Positions 36,340 through 45,976 of a stretch of DNA of 64,000 nucleotides are shown here, piece after piece. The position numbers and the translations under genes are program-made. The notes below the pieces were generated by a model. It did no database searches and was not told where the DNA came from. It saw only the letters and a program-made list of their open reading frames with translations. This stretch comes from Sphingobium xanthum (GTDB lineage Bacteria > Pseudomonadota > Alphaproteobacteria > Sphingomonadales > Sphingomonadaceae): positions 124,001 to 188,000 of the forward strand of contig NZ_JAHKKS010000004.1 in NCBI RefSeq assembly GCF_019737615.1, given 5' to 3'. Position 1 is the first letter of the stretch. The number at the start of each line of letters is the position of its first letter.

Positions 36340-36569
36340 ATTATCGTTTCTCCAGGTGCCCCCCGGTAGCCAACAACATAGTGCGTAGCACCTACGATTG
36401 CATTCCCAACAAAGCGTTTGCCTCGCGCCATTTGGCGCGATAGGACGAGTCCCGAAAACAGAGCCCGAGCGATCGAGGTCGCGCGGACGGCGTAGCCATG
36501 ATGCTGTAACGTCGTTCCGCCATCCTTGGATCACCATTGCTGCATTGAGCTAAGGAGTGTCGTTGCTGA

Positions 36570-37226
<657 letters not shown>

Positions 37227-37239
37227 TCGCAGCTTTTTC

Positions 37240-37274
37240 GGCCGCTCCGGACTGGGGCCAGGGGCGGCCTTTTT
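37240..37274 (+). terminator. Terminator or attenuator between tonB and exbB
   Basis: A 9-bp stem GGCCGCTCC/GGGGCGGCC (one G-T pair) encloses a 12-base loop and is followed by TTTTTA. It begins 14 bases after the tonB stop and 30 bases before exbB. It probably reduces exbB-exbD expression from the tonB promoter, or ends the tonB transcript. Confidence 0.85.
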
Positions 37275-37303
37275 ACTGACTGGTTTGAAGAGGAAACAAT
37301 CGA

Positions 37304-38059
37304 ATGTTCATTCAACTTTCCGCAGCCGCCGCGCCGGCCGCATCCAGCAACCCTTACGGCCTGATGGAAGCCCTCGAGCAGGGCGGTGTCATTGCCTGGA
37401 CGGTGTTCATCATCCTGGTCGGCATGTCGGTCTTCTCGTTCTTCATCCTCTTCTCGAAGCTCATCGAGCAGCAGAAGGTCATCGGCCAGGCCAAGAAGGT
37501 CCGTGCCAGCTTCTGGCGCAGCAATTCGCTCAAGGAAGGCTCGGCCAAGCTTGAGAAGAACAGCGCCTACAAGCAGCTGGTCGACGACGGCATTCTGGCT
37601 CAGGAGCAGCATGCCAAGCTGACCAACCCGGTCGAAGCGCATGACTGGCTGCATGCCTCGCTCGCCCGCTCGGAAGCCTCGATCAACTCGAAGCTCAACG
37701 GTGGCCTGGCCTTCCTCGCGACCGTCGGCGCTACTTCGCCGTTCATCGGTCTGTTCGGTACGGTTATCGGCATCTACCGCGCTCTGATCAAGATCGGCGC
37801 GTCGGGTCAGGCATCGATCGACGCCGTCGCCGGCCCGGTCGGTGAAGCTCTCATCATGACCGCCCTGGGTCTGGCCGTGGCCGTTCCCGCAGTGCTTGCC
37901 TACAACTGGCTGCAGCGCCGCAACAAGTCGATCGCCGAAGACCTCAGCGCGTTCAACAACGATCTGCTCGGCTACATGGTCTCGAACGGCGCTGTCCGTC
38001 CGACCGTGACTGCCGCTCCGGCCGCTCCGGCTCCCAAGCCGGCTGCCGCCAAGGCCTGA
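37304..38059 (+). CDS. exbB: Biopolymer transport protein ExbB
   Basis: ExbB forms the proton channel of the TonB motor with ExbD. The 251-residue protein has three membrane segments (VIAWTVFIILVGMSVFSFFI; GLAFLATVGATSPFIGLFGTV; VGEALIMTALGLAVAVPAVLA) and the MotA/TolQ/ExbB signatures ATSPFIGLFGTVIGI and GEALIMTALGLAVAVPAV. The C-terminal Ala/Pro tail is common in sphingomonads. Its ATG follows AGAGGAAAC. Confidence 0.96.
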   Translation: MFIQLSAAAAPAASSNPYGLMEALEQGGVIAWTVFIILVGMSVFSFFILFSKLIEQQKVIGQAKKVRASFWRSNSLKEGSAKLEKNSAYKQLVDDGILAQEQHAKLTNPVEAHDWLHASLARSEASINSKLNGGLAFLATVGATSPFIGLFGTVIGIYRALIKIGASGQASIDAVAGPVGEALIMTALGLAVAVPAVLAYNWLQRRNKSIAEDLSAFNNDLLGYMVSNGAVRPTVTAAPAAPAPKPAAAKA

Positions 38060-38155
38060 TCGCACACGGGATTGCGCGGCGCGGGCTTTCGGCCCGGCCG
38101 CGCCGTCCATGACGGATTTGCACGGGGCTTCGGCCTAGATGTAGGATTTTGACCG

Positions 38156-38641
38156 ATGGCAATGAGTTCTGGGGGTGGTGGCGATGACACCCCGATGTCG
38201 GACATCAACACGACGCCTCTCGTGGACGTCATGCTGGTGCTTCTCATCATCTTCCTGATCGCGGTTCCGGTCGTGATCCAGACGGTTGACGTGAGGCTCC
38301 CGCAGATCGCCTTTGAACCCACGACCACCAAGCCCGAGAATGTTTCGCTGACCGTGCGCGCGGTGGATGGCCAGTGCGAAGTCTACTGGAACATGACCAA
38401 GGTCGATGCGAGCGGTCTGCTCAATCGCGCCGTGGAAAAGCTCAAGAAGGACATCGAGAAGGCCGGCGGCGTCGAGAACATGGATCCGGACGATCTGCCC
38501 GAGGCTCATATTCGCGCGGATGTCGATACGCCTTACCGGTGCATCGGTGGCACCATCTTCACGATGCAGCGTGCCGGCTATCCGAAGGTCGGGTTCATTT
38601 CCGAGCCTGCGCCGGGTTCGATCCAAGTCCGTCGCCTCTGA
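38156..38641 (+). CDS. exbD: Biopolymer transport protein ExbD (first copy)
   Basis: The 161-residue protein has the ExbD/TolR pattern: a short cytoplasmic N-terminus with DINTTPLVDVMLVLLIIFLI, whose membrane aspartate drives the motor, then a periplasmic domain. It is longer than the second copy by an insertion around residues 70-120. It lies 96 bases after exbB and 26 bases before exbD2. Confidence 0.95.
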   Translation: MAMSSGGGGDDTPMSDINTTPLVDVMLVLLIIFLIAVPVVIQTVDVRLPQIAFEPTTTKPENVSLTVRAVDGQCEVYWNMTKVDASGLLNRAVEKLKKDIEKAGGVENMDPDDLPEAHIRADVDTPYRCIGGTIFTMQRAGYPKVGFISEPAPGSIQVRRL

Positions 38642-38667
38642 CGCCCAGAATTTAGGAGACCAGTCCC

Positions 38668-39093
38668 ATGGCCATGAGTGGCGGCAAAGACGATGGCGAG
38701 CCCATGATGGAGATGAACACGACGCCGTTGATCGACGTCATGCTCGTTCTTCTCATCATGTTCATCATCACCATTCCGATTCAGACCCACGCCGTGAAGA
38801 TCGACCTGCCTCAGAACACGAACGTGCCTGAGAATGCGATCGATCCCGTCAAGAATCGCCTGACCATCGATCCCGCCGGGATCATCTACTGGAACGGCAT
38901 GCCGGTCGATCGTGTCCGTCTGCGCCAGTATCTGGAGCAGACCGTACAGATGACGCCGGAGCCCGAACTGCAGTTCGAGCCGGATCAGTCGGCGCGCTAT
39001 GTGGTGGTCGATGACGTGCTCGCGATCATCAAGCGGGCGAAAGTAACCAAGCTGGGTTTCGTCGGAAACGAACGCTACGGCGGCGTGTTCTAA
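38668..39093 (+). CDS. Biopolymer transport protein ExbD (second copy)
   Basis: The 141-residue protein has EMNTTPLIDVMLVLLIMFII, again with the functional membrane Asp, and a shorter periplasmic domain than the first copy. AGGAG-type site (TTAGGAGACC) precedes the ATG. Paired exbD genes behind exbB also occur in xanthomonads, where the second copy is dispensable for iron uptake. Confidence 0.94.
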   Translation: MAMSGGKDDGEPMMEMNTTPLIDVMLVLLIMFIITIPIQTHAVKIDLPQNTNVPENAIDPVKNRLTIDPAGIIYWNGMPVDRVRLRQYLEQTVQMTPEPELQFEPDQSARYVVVDDVLAIIKRAKVTKLGFVGNERYGGVF

Positions 39094-39151
39094 GATCCGT
39101 CGGCGGGCTGATCCCACCGGGCCGGCCCGCCCGACAACCAGTCAGTCTTGC

Positions 39152-39175
39152 AAGGGGGCTTCGGCCCCTTTTTTT
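39152..39175 (+). terminator. Rho-independent terminator of the ton operon
   Basis: AAGGGGGC and GCCCCTTT close an 8-bp stem (one G-T pair) with a UUCG-type tetraloop (TTCG), followed by TTTT. This is a textbook terminator 58 bases after exbD2. Confidence 0.95.
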
Positions 39176-39298
39176 CGTGTCCTGCCGCAGCCTTATGCGC
39201 GCCGAAGCGTGCCAAGATGGGGCACGATCAGCGCCGCGTCGTTAGGACTTTGGTAATGTTCGGAAGCCTAATTTCGGCCGTCAGCGATCAGGGTCGAG

Positions 39299-39628
39299 AT
39301 GAGCGCGCTTCCGGAAAAAATTGAACAGCACACGTCCAGATTGCACAATCGCCAGACTGTGCTCATCGGGGTGCGCGTCCGGCGCAAGGGCGAGAGCTGG
39401 TTCAAGAGCCGCATCACCGACATGTCGCTGGGCGGTTTCCGGCTGCTGAGCTTCGTCAAGCTCAAGATCGGCATGGAGGTCTGGGTGATGTTCCCGGGTT
39501 TTGAGGGCCGCAAGGCGCATGTGGTCTGGACTGCCAATCATGAAGCAGGCTGCGAATTCGAGAGCCCGCTGCACCCAGCCATTTTCGATCACATCGTCCG
39601 CATGTCGGATCCGCTCGCGCGCGGATAA
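39299..39628 (+). CDS. PilZ domain protein
   Basis: The 109-residue protein is a single PilZ domain, a cyclic-di-GMP receptor. It has the N-terminal RxxxR motif (RLHNR, residues 13-17) and DMSLGGFRL (the D/N-x-S-x-x-G motif), both needed for ligand binding, then VWTANHEAGCEF. It may act with the GGDEF-EAL protein 26 kb away, or with others. It follows the ton operon terminator and has its own promoter region. Confidence 0.88.
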   Translation: MSALPEKIEQHTSRLHNRQTVLIGVRVRRKGESWFKSRITDMSLGGFRLLSFVKLKIGMEVWVMFPGFEGRKAHVVWTANHEAGCEFESPLHPAIFDHIVRMSDPLARG

Positions 39629-39756
39629 GGTGCGGGTCAAGGCGTCAGACCTTCCTGCGACGGCGCTACTTGTGGAGATGTCAGGCCGATCGAGCCGCCT
39701 GTGTCCAGGCGCGGTGCGCCTTGCTTCGATGGCTGATTGGGGGTGGAAAGCTGACA

Positions 39757-39996
39757 TTAACGACCACGCCTGAGGGCAGCGCGAACTCCCACAACGTAGA
39801 AGACAGCGAATACAACGAGACTAACGACGACGGTCCAGCGCTTTTCCTGCACGCATGTTCTTAAATCAGTGTCAGTCTGTTCCAACCCGCAGTCGCCCCC
39901 CACTAACCAACTGAGCAACAGCACGAGGAATAGCGAGATGGCCCAGTAGGCAGCTGATCCAAGCGCCCAAGCAATGCATATAGCAACAGGCTTCAT
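39757..39996 (-). CDS. Small two-helix membrane protein, unknown function
   Basis: This predicted 79-residue protein has two hydrophobic spans (ICIAWALGSAAYWAISLFLV and VVVSLVVFAVFYVVGVRAAL) with a short loop containing two cysteines (GDCGLE; RTCVQ) and a basic C-terminus (LRRGR). The surrounding DNA is lower in GC than its neighbours. An AAGG lies upstream of the ATG. I recognise no family. The rest of 39629-40073 holds nothing else I can support. Confidence 0.55.
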   Translation of the reverse strand: MKPVAICIAWALGSAAYWAISLFLVLLLSWLVGGDCGLEQTDTDLRTCVQEKRWTVVVSLVVFAVFYVVGVRAALRRGR

Positions 39997-40073
39997 GCCG
40001 AAGCCTTAAACTAATTAGCGATATCCGCAAAGTCGTCGGGTCCGGACGGGTCGCCTTTGCTGAGCTACTGACC

Positions 40074-41870
40074 CTAGTGGGTCTCCGCGAACTGCAGCGA
40101 CGCGAGCCTGGCATAGAGGCCGCCCCGGGTCGTGAGTTCCGCATGCGTGCCGATCTCGACGATGCGGCCCTCGTCCATGACGACGATGCGATCGGCCGCG
40201 CGAACGGTCGCGAGCCGGTGCGCGATCACGATGGTCGTGCGGTCCTTCATGAGAACGGACAGCGCGTCCTGCACCAGTCGCTCGGACTCGGCGTCGAGCG
40301 CGGAAGTCGCCTCGTCGAGCAGGAGGAGCGGGGCGTCCTTGAGGAGCGCGCGCGCAATAGCGACGCGCTGACGCTGCCCGCCCGAGAGGCGTGCGCCGCC
40401 TTCACCGAGCTCGGTGTCGATGCCCTGTGGCAGACTGCGGAGGAAATCCTCGGCATGGGCCGCGCGGGCGGCAACCATAAGGGCCTCGTCGCTTGCGTCC
40501 CAATGGCCGTAGCGCAGATTGTCGCGCGCGCTGGCGGCGAAGATCACGGCTTCCTGCGGCACCAGCGCGATCATGCCGCGGATCGCCGCGGTGTCGGCCT
40601 CGCGCAGATCGACGCCGTTCAGCAGGATACGGCCTTCGCCCGGGTCGTAGAAGCGCTCCGCGAGCTGGAGCAGCGTCGATTTGCCTGCGCCGGAAGGGCC
40701 GACGATCGCGACGGTCTCGCCGGGCGAGACGTCCAGCGAGAAGTCGGCGAGCGCCAGCGTGTCAGGGCGCGTGGGATAACGGAACGAGACCTGCTCGAAA
40801 ACCAGCCTCGCCTCGTGCGCGGCGGGGATCGGGACAGGATCGGCAGGCGGGCGGATCGCCGGCACGGCGGCGGTCAATTCGCTGAGCCGACCGGCCGCGC
40901 CCGCACCGCGCAGCAGATCGCCATAGACTTCGGTCAGCGCGCCGAATGCGCCGGCGACGAGGCCGCCGGTAATCACGAACGCAGCGATGCTGCCGCCAGA
41001 CATACGGCCCGAGGCGACGTCGAGCGCCCCTTGCCACATGATCATGGTGATCGAACCGAAGATGACCAGAATGACGAAAGCCGTCATGCCCGCGCGCACG
41101 AGAATGCGCCGACGTGCCGTGCGGAAACCGTCCTCGACGGCCTGGCCGAACCGCTCCGCCTCGCGGCGCTCCTGCGTGAAGGCCTGCACGATCTTCATCG
41201 CGCCCAGTATCTCGGTGGTGATGCTGCCGACTGCCGCCAGGCGATCCTGGCTCGTGCGCGACAGGTTGCGCAGCCGCCGCCCGATCAGCACGACCGGGCC
41301 GAGCACGATCGGAATGCCGAACAGCAGCATGGCCGTCAGGCGCGGCGCCAGCGTGAAGAGATAGATAACGCCGCCGACGCCGGTCAGCACGTTGCGCAGC
41401 GCCACGGAAACAGTCGAGCCCACCACCTGTTCGATGACGGCCGTGTCCGCGGTCATGCGCGATGCGATCTCGGAGGGGCGATTATGCTCGAAAAAGGCCG
41501 GCTCCATCCGCAGCAGGTTGCGCTGCGCCGCGATCCGCATATCGGCCACGACCCGTTCGCCGAGCCAGGACACGAAATAGAAGCGCAGCGCGGTGGCGAC
41601 GGCGAGAATCAGTACGATGAGCAGCAGATAGTTGAACCAGCGACCCATATCCTCGCCGGCGCCCGCGCCGGTGGCGAAGCCGCGGTCGATCACCAGCTTG
41701 AATCCGCTCGGAATGGCAAGCGTCGCGGCCGAGGCCATCATCAGGGCCAGTGCCGCGCCGATCAGTCGCCCGGGATAGTGAAGCGCGCGCGCCCATATGA
41801 GCCGCAAATTGCCCAGATCGGCCGATTTGCGGTCTGTTTCATCGGTGGATTTTCCGGAGCGGGAGGCCAT
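40074..41870 (-). CDS. ABC exporter, MsbA/lipid-type, fused permease and ATPase
   Basis: The 598-residue half-transporter has six membrane segments in the first 330 residues and an ATPase with Walker A GPSGAGKSTLLQL, signature LSGGQRQRVAIARAL, Walker B LLLLDEATSALD and switch IVIAHRLATV. A homodimer is expected. The N-terminal pattern (EHNRPSEIASRMTADTAVIE) fits the MsbA/lipid A or multidrug exporter group. Substrate cannot be assigned. It is divergent from the phaZ gene. Confidence 0.9.
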   Translation of the reverse strand: MASRSGKSTDETDRKSADLGNLRLIWARALHYPGRLIGAALALMMASAATLAIPSGFKLVIDRGFATGAGAGEDMGRWFNYLLLIVLILAVATALRFYFVSWLGERVVADMRIAAQRNLLRMEPAFFEHNRPSEIASRMTADTAVIEQVVGSTVSVALRNVLTGVGGVIYLFTLAPRLTAMLLFGIPIVLGPVVLIGRRLRNLSRTSQDRLAAVGSITTEILGAMKIVQAFTQERREAERFGQAVEDGFRTARRRILVRAGMTAFVILVIFGSITMIMWQGALDVASGRMSGGSIAAFVITGGLVAGAFGALTEVYGDLLRGAGAAGRLSELTAAVPAIRPPADPVPIPAAHEARLVFEQVSFRYPTRPDTLALADFSLDVSPGETVAIVGPSGAGKSTLLQLAERFYDPGEGRILLNGVDLREADTAAIRGMIALVPQEAVIFAASARDNLRYGHWDASDEALMVAARAAHAEDFLRSLPQGIDTELGEGGARLSGGQRQRVAIARALLKDAPLLLLDEATSALDAESERLVQDALSVLMKDRTTIVIAHRLATVRAADRIVVMDEGRIVEIGTHAELTTRGGLYARLASLQFAETH

Positions 41871-42050
41871 CGGCGCGCCCTAGACCAACTTTGCAGTCTT
41901 TGGGAGCGCTTTTGCATCTGCGCATGTTCTGCGCCCGTGGCATAGCGCGGGACGGAAGATTCTTAACACCCCGCCTGCTAAACCTGCTTTATTGCATCGC
42001 AACACCGAATCCGTAGACCTATATGAAACGGGCATCAGGCAAGGATACGC

Positions 42051-43286
42051 ATGCTTTACAACGCTTATGAAATCCAGCGCAGCTTGCTCGCGAGCGCCAG
42101 TGCCGTCGCCACGGCAAGCGTGGAATTTCTGCAGAATCCGGCCAATCCATTCGCCTATTTTGGTGGTGGACCGATGATGGCCTCGGCGCTCGATGTGTTC
42201 GCGCATGCAGCAGCGCCGCGCGGCAAGCCAGCCTTTGACCTGCCGACAACCGAGATTGACGGCGAGACCGTGACGGTTCACGAGACGATCGAAGCGCGCA
42301 AGTCCTTCGGCCAACTCAAGCATTTCGTGCGCAAGGGGCATGAGACGGGGGCGCCCAAGCTGCTCATCGTCGCGCCGATGTCCGGCCACTTCGCGACGCT
42401 GCTGCGCGGCACGGTCGCGCGGCTGCTGCCGGGGCACGACATCTACATCACCGACTGGCGCGATGCCCGCAACGTGCCGCTCTCGCAGGGCACGTTCGAT
42501 CTGGACGACTATGTCGATTATCTGGTGGACTGGCTCGCTCATATCGGCCCCGGCGCGCATATGCTGGCCGTCTGCCAGCCCTCGGTCCCCTGTCTTGCCG
42601 CCGCGAGCCTGATGTCGGCCTCGAAGCATCCCTGCCGCCCGCGCACGCTCACCATGATGGGCGGACCGATCGACACGCGCCAGGGGCCGACTGCGGTCAA
42701 CGAGCTCGCCATGGACCGGCCGCTCAGCTGGTTCCGGCAGAATGTCGTCGTCACCGTGCCGTTCAGCTATGCGGGCGCAGGGCGGAAGGTCTATCCCGGC
42801 TTCATGCAGCTTGCCGGTTTCATGACCATGAACCTCGGCAATCACCTCATGAGCCACTGGCAGATGTTCAAGCATCTGGTGAAAGGCGACGAGGACAGCG
42901 CCGACGCGACCAAGCGCTTCTACGAGGAATATCGTTCGGTCTGCGACATGACGGCGGAATTCTACCTCCAGACCGTCAACGAGGTGTTCAAGAAGCACAG
43001 CCTGCCCAAGGGTGAGTTCCTGCACCGGGGCATGCCGGTGAACACAGCGGATATTACCGATATCGGCCTGCTCGCTGTCGAAGGCGAGAATGACGATATT
43101 TCAGGCATCGGCCAGACCGAGGCCGCCCTGCACATCACGCCCGACCTGCCTGACGCCTACAAGCAATATTATCTCGCCAAGGATGTCGGCCATTATGGCA
43201 TTTTCAACGGCTCCAAATGGCGTAACCGGATCGCGCCGGTGGTCGAGGCATGGATCGCCCAGCACGACGATCTGCCGCGCGGGTGA
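42051..43286 (+). CDS. phaZ: Intracellular polyhydroxyalkanoate depolymerase
   Basis: PhaZ breaks down stored polyhydroxybutyrate granules in the cytoplasm. The 411-residue protein matches the PhaZ1-type family: MLYNAYEIQRSLLASA at the start, LIVAPMSGHFATLLRGTV, ITDWRDARNVPL, and the nucleophile motif VCQPSVP with Cys175 in place of serine. PVNTADITDIGLLAVEGE and VGHYGIFNGSKWR (late His) follow. No phaC or phasin gene is in the window. dgcA follows 13 bases later. Confidence 0.92.
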   Translation: MLYNAYEIQRSLLASASAVATASVEFLQNPANPFAYFGGGPMMASALDVFAHAAAPRGKPAFDLPTTEIDGETVTVHETIEARKSFGQLKHFVRKGHETGAPKLLIVAPMSGHFATLLRGTVARLLPGHDIYITDWRDARNVPLSQGTFDLDDYVDYLVDWLAHIGPGAHMLAVCQPSVPCLAAASLMSASKHPCRPRTLTMMGGPIDTRQGPTAVNELAMDRPLSWFRQNVVVTVPFSYAGAGRKVYPGFMQLAGFMTMNLGNHLMSHWQMFKHLVKGDEDSADATKRFYEEYRSVCDMTAEFYLQTVNEVFKKHSLPKGEFLHRGMPVNTADITDIGLLAVEGENDDISGIGQTEAALHITPDLPDAYKQYYLAKDVGHYGIFNGSKWRNRIAPVVEAWIAQHDDLPRG

Positions 43287-43299
43287 ACGGAGCCGCCGC

Positions 43300-44331
43300 A
43301 TGACGCCCGCTCTGGCGACCGGCACGGCGCGATTGCACCGGGTCGTCGTGGAGCGTTTCGATGTCGCGGGAGCATTCACGATCAGCCGGGGCGCCAAGCG
43401 GCATGTCGATGTCGTGCTGTGCGAAGTGACGGACGGCGTGCATGTCGGGCGGGGCGAGGGCACGCCGATCTATTATCATGGCGAGACGGCGGAAGGCTGC
43501 GCGGCGGCGATTGCCGAGATTGGCGGACAGGGCGGGGCGTTGACGCGCGAGGAACTGCGCGGGGCCATGCCACCCGGTGCCGCCCGCAACGCGCTCGATT
43601 GTGCGCTCTGGGATATGGAGGCACAGCGCACCGGCCGGCCCGTCTGGGATCTGGCTGGCCTCGTTCGCCCAGAACCGGTGCGCACGGCCTACACCATCAG
43701 CCTGGGTGAGCCAGAATCCATGGCGGAAGCGACACGGGCTGCGTGGGGCAGCGGCTTCACGCTGCTCAAGTGCAAGCTGACCGGCGAGGGGGATCGCATG
43801 CGCATTGTGGCGATCCGTCGCGCCGCGCCCGATGCCGATCTGGTGGTGGATGCGAACGAAAGCTGGGCCGGGCTTGATCTGGGCGCAGAATCCGCGGCTC
43901 TGGCCGATCTGGGTGTCTCTCTGATCGAGCAGCCGCTCCCGGCCGGGGCGGACGAGGCGCTGGCTCGCCTGGCGCCCGCGTTGCCGATCTGCGCCGACGA
44001 AAGCTGCCAGAGCCTTGCGGATCTGGACGGTTTGCGCGGCTATCAGGCCATCAACATCAAGCTGGACAAGGCCGGCGGACTGACCGAGGCCCTTGCGATG
44101 GCCCATGCGGCACGGTCGATGGGGCTGCGGATCATGGTCGGCTGCATGCTGGCGAGCTCGCTCGGCATCGCGCCGGCTGTGCTGCTCGCGCAGTTCGCTG
44201 ACTGGGTCGATCTGGACGGCGCGCTGTTGCTGGCAAGCGATCGCGACCAATCGTTGCATGTTGTCGATGGATTGCTTCATCCCGGTACTTTGTGGGGCGA
44301 GCCGCGAAATAATCAGGGTTTATCGGCTTGA
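43300..44331 (+). CDS. Dipeptide (L-Ala-D/L-Glu) epimerase-type enolase superfamily protein
   Basis: The 343-residue enzyme belongs to the muconate-lactonising subgroup of the enolase superfamily. Visible are the acid-base lysines (LLKCKLTG), three metal ligands (VVDANESW, IEQPLP and CADESC), the second lysine in NIKLDKAGG and MVGCMLASS near the end. This set fits L-Ala-D/L-Glu epimerase (DgcA/YcjG), which recycles murein peptides, though other N-acyl amino acid racemase activities are possible. It starts 13 bases after phaZ and is probably cotranscribed. Confidence 0.88.
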   Translation: MTPALATGTARLHRVVVERFDVAGAFTISRGAKRHVDVVLCEVTDGVHVGRGEGTPIYYHGETAEGCAAAIAEIGGQGGALTREELRGAMPPGAARNALDCALWDMEAQRTGRPVWDLAGLVRPEPVRTAYTISLGEPESMAEATRAAWGSGFTLLKCKLTGEGDRMRIVAIRRAAPDADLVVDANESWAGLDLGAESAALADLGVSLIEQPLPAGADEALARLAPALPICADESCQSLADLDGLRGYQAINIKLDKAGGLTEALAMAHAARSMGLRIMVGCMLASSLGIAPAVLLAQFADWVDLDGALLLASDRDQSLHVVDGLLHPGTLWGEPRNNQGLSA

Positions 44332-44419
44332 CTAATATTGTCCCAATCGGTCACTCGCTGTTGTGCCGGTCCCGCGGGCGAGACTTTGGTCACTTGACCA
44401 CGAACTGAGGAGGTGTTGC

Positions 44420-44794
44420 GTGCGATTTGCACGAATTCTCGCACTGTTGCTCGCAGCGGCGACCTTGGGCATTTGCGGCTATCTTCTGTACCGGATGCCC
44501 TTTGCTTGGATTCATCACATCCCGGCCGTAGTCGGAGTGCTGGGGAGCCTGTATTTCTGGCGCAAGCCGCCCAAGCGCAAAAAGGCGCGCAAGGCCGCAG
44601 CTGCCGCGAGCTGCCTGGTCGTGCCGTTTATCGGTGCCAGCGCGGCGGCGAGCCTCTATTTCTCGCCGACGCCGGTCTGGCCGTTGTTCATGACGCTCGC
44701 TGCACTTGCCACGATGGTGGCGGTCATCGCGCTCATGCGGATCACCCGCAAGCAGGCGCATGTCTGGGCGGACTACTACGCCGACGTTGCCTGA
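44420..44794 (+). CDS. Small four-helix membrane protein, unknown function
   Basis: The 124-residue protein has four hydrophobic segments (ILALLLAAATLGICGYLL; IPAVVGVLGSLYF; AAAASCLVVPFIGASAAASLYF; LFMTLAALATMVAVIALM) and a basic loop (KPPKRKKARK). I recognise no family. The GTG at 44420 has a strong GAGGAGG 7 bases upstream, so it is preferred over longer frames. Its last 19 bases overlap the end of the convergent mscS gene. Confidence 0.7.
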   Translation: MRFARILALLLAAATLGICGYLLYRMPFAWIHHIPAVVGVLGSLYFWRKPPKRKKARKAAAAASCLVVPFIGASAAASLYFSPTPVWPLFMTLAALATMVAVIALMRITRKQAHVWADYYADVA

Positions 44795-45930
44795 CCAGAC
44801 GATTTCGCCCTGGCAGTCGGCGTCGGATAGGGCATGATCATTCTGCCGTCGGGCGCCGCCGTGAACGTGGTTTGTGTGGGATAGGCGAATTCCAGGCCGC
44901 GCTCGTTGAATTGTCGCAAAATGGCGAGTCCGACCTGGTGGCGAGCCTGGTAAACGACGTCCCAGTCGCCGGACATGATGTCGAACTCCAGTTCGAAATC
45001 GAGCGAGCTCGCGCCGAAGCCGATGAAGCCGCCCCGGACGTACTCGCCGCCATGAGCCTCGACGATCTGACGCAGTAACTCGGGCAGCGCGTCGGCCGCG
45101 TCCGGCGCCGTCTGATACGTCACGCCGATCGCGAATTTGACCCGTCGATGCGCGAGCTCCGCATAACTGATGATCTCCTTGTCGAGGAGCTGCGCGTTCG
45201 AGACGATCAGCCGCTCCCCCGTGACCGCGCGCAAGCGGGTCGACTTGAGCCCGATGCGCTCGACCGTCGCGGTGTTGGTGCCGAAATTAATCGTTTCGCC
45301 CTGCCGGAACGGCTTGTCGAACAGGATGGAGAGAGCCGCGAAAAGATCGGAGAAGATCCCTTGCGCGGCAAGCCCGATGGCGATGCCGCCGATACCGAGG
45401 CCGGCAACCAGACCAGTGACATTGACACCGAGATTATCGAGGACGACGATCGCCGCCACAGCGAACAGCGCGACAGACACGAGAATCCGGATGATCCCCA
45501 TTGCATTAGCCAGGGTTTCCGAACCCTCCTGGCTGGTGCGCTGCTCGATGAGGCCGATGATGATCTCGCGCACCCAGAGCGCCACCTGGATCGCCGCCAC
45601 GACCGTGAAGAGGAAGCGGATGGTCGTGAGCAGCAAAGCTGGCGGACTGGCGTAGCCGGCGACGAGGCGGGCGGCGACGATCACCATGAAGAGATGGGAG
45701 GTCCGGCGGATCGTTCGCCCGGCCACGGTGAGCAGGCCCGGAGCCTGGTCGCGCTGCTGCAGCTTCTTGCCAAGGCCGCGAAGAAAATTGAGCAGCAGAT
45801 AGATGGCGATGCCGACGCCAATGGCCACCGTGATCTGCAACCAGTGCACCTCGAACCAGTGGGAGATGTCCCTCATCATCGTCACGGGGTCTTGAAGCAT
45901 GGCGCTGGGCGCGGCAGCGGAAAACAACAT
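44776..45930 (-). CDS. Mechanosensitive ion channel (MscS family)
   Basis: The 384-residue protein has an N-terminal set of about four membrane helices and the MscS pore helix with VAGLGIGGIAIGLAAQGIFS, followed by the conserved beta domain (FDKPFRQGETINFG; RLIVSNAQLL). It opens under membrane tension to release osmolytes. The C-terminal tail is short. AGAGGA precedes the ATG at 45930. It is convergent with the small membrane protein gene (19-base overlap). Confidence 0.93.
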   Translation of the reverse strand: MLFSAAAPSAMLQDPVTMMRDISHWFEVHWLQITVAIGVGIAIYLLLNFLRGLGKKLQQRDQAPGLLTVAGRTIRRTSHLFMVIVAARLVAGYASPPALLLTTIRFLFTVVAAIQVALWVREIIIGLIEQRTSQEGSETLANAMGIIRILVSVALFAVAAIVVLDNLGVNVTGLVAGLGIGGIAIGLAAQGIFSDLFAALSILFDKPFRQGETINFGTNTATVERIGLKSTRLRAVTGERLIVSNAQLLDKEIISYAELAHRRVKFAIGVTYQTAPDAADALPELLRQIVEAHGGEYVRGGFIGFGASSLDFELEFDIMSGDWDVVYQARHQVGLAILRQFNERGLEFAYPTQTTFTAAPDGRMIMPYPTPTARAKSSGQATSA

Positions 45931-45976
45931 GGATCGCTTGGTCCTCTTCGCGTCGTGTCAGGCGCGCTTCTGCTGA

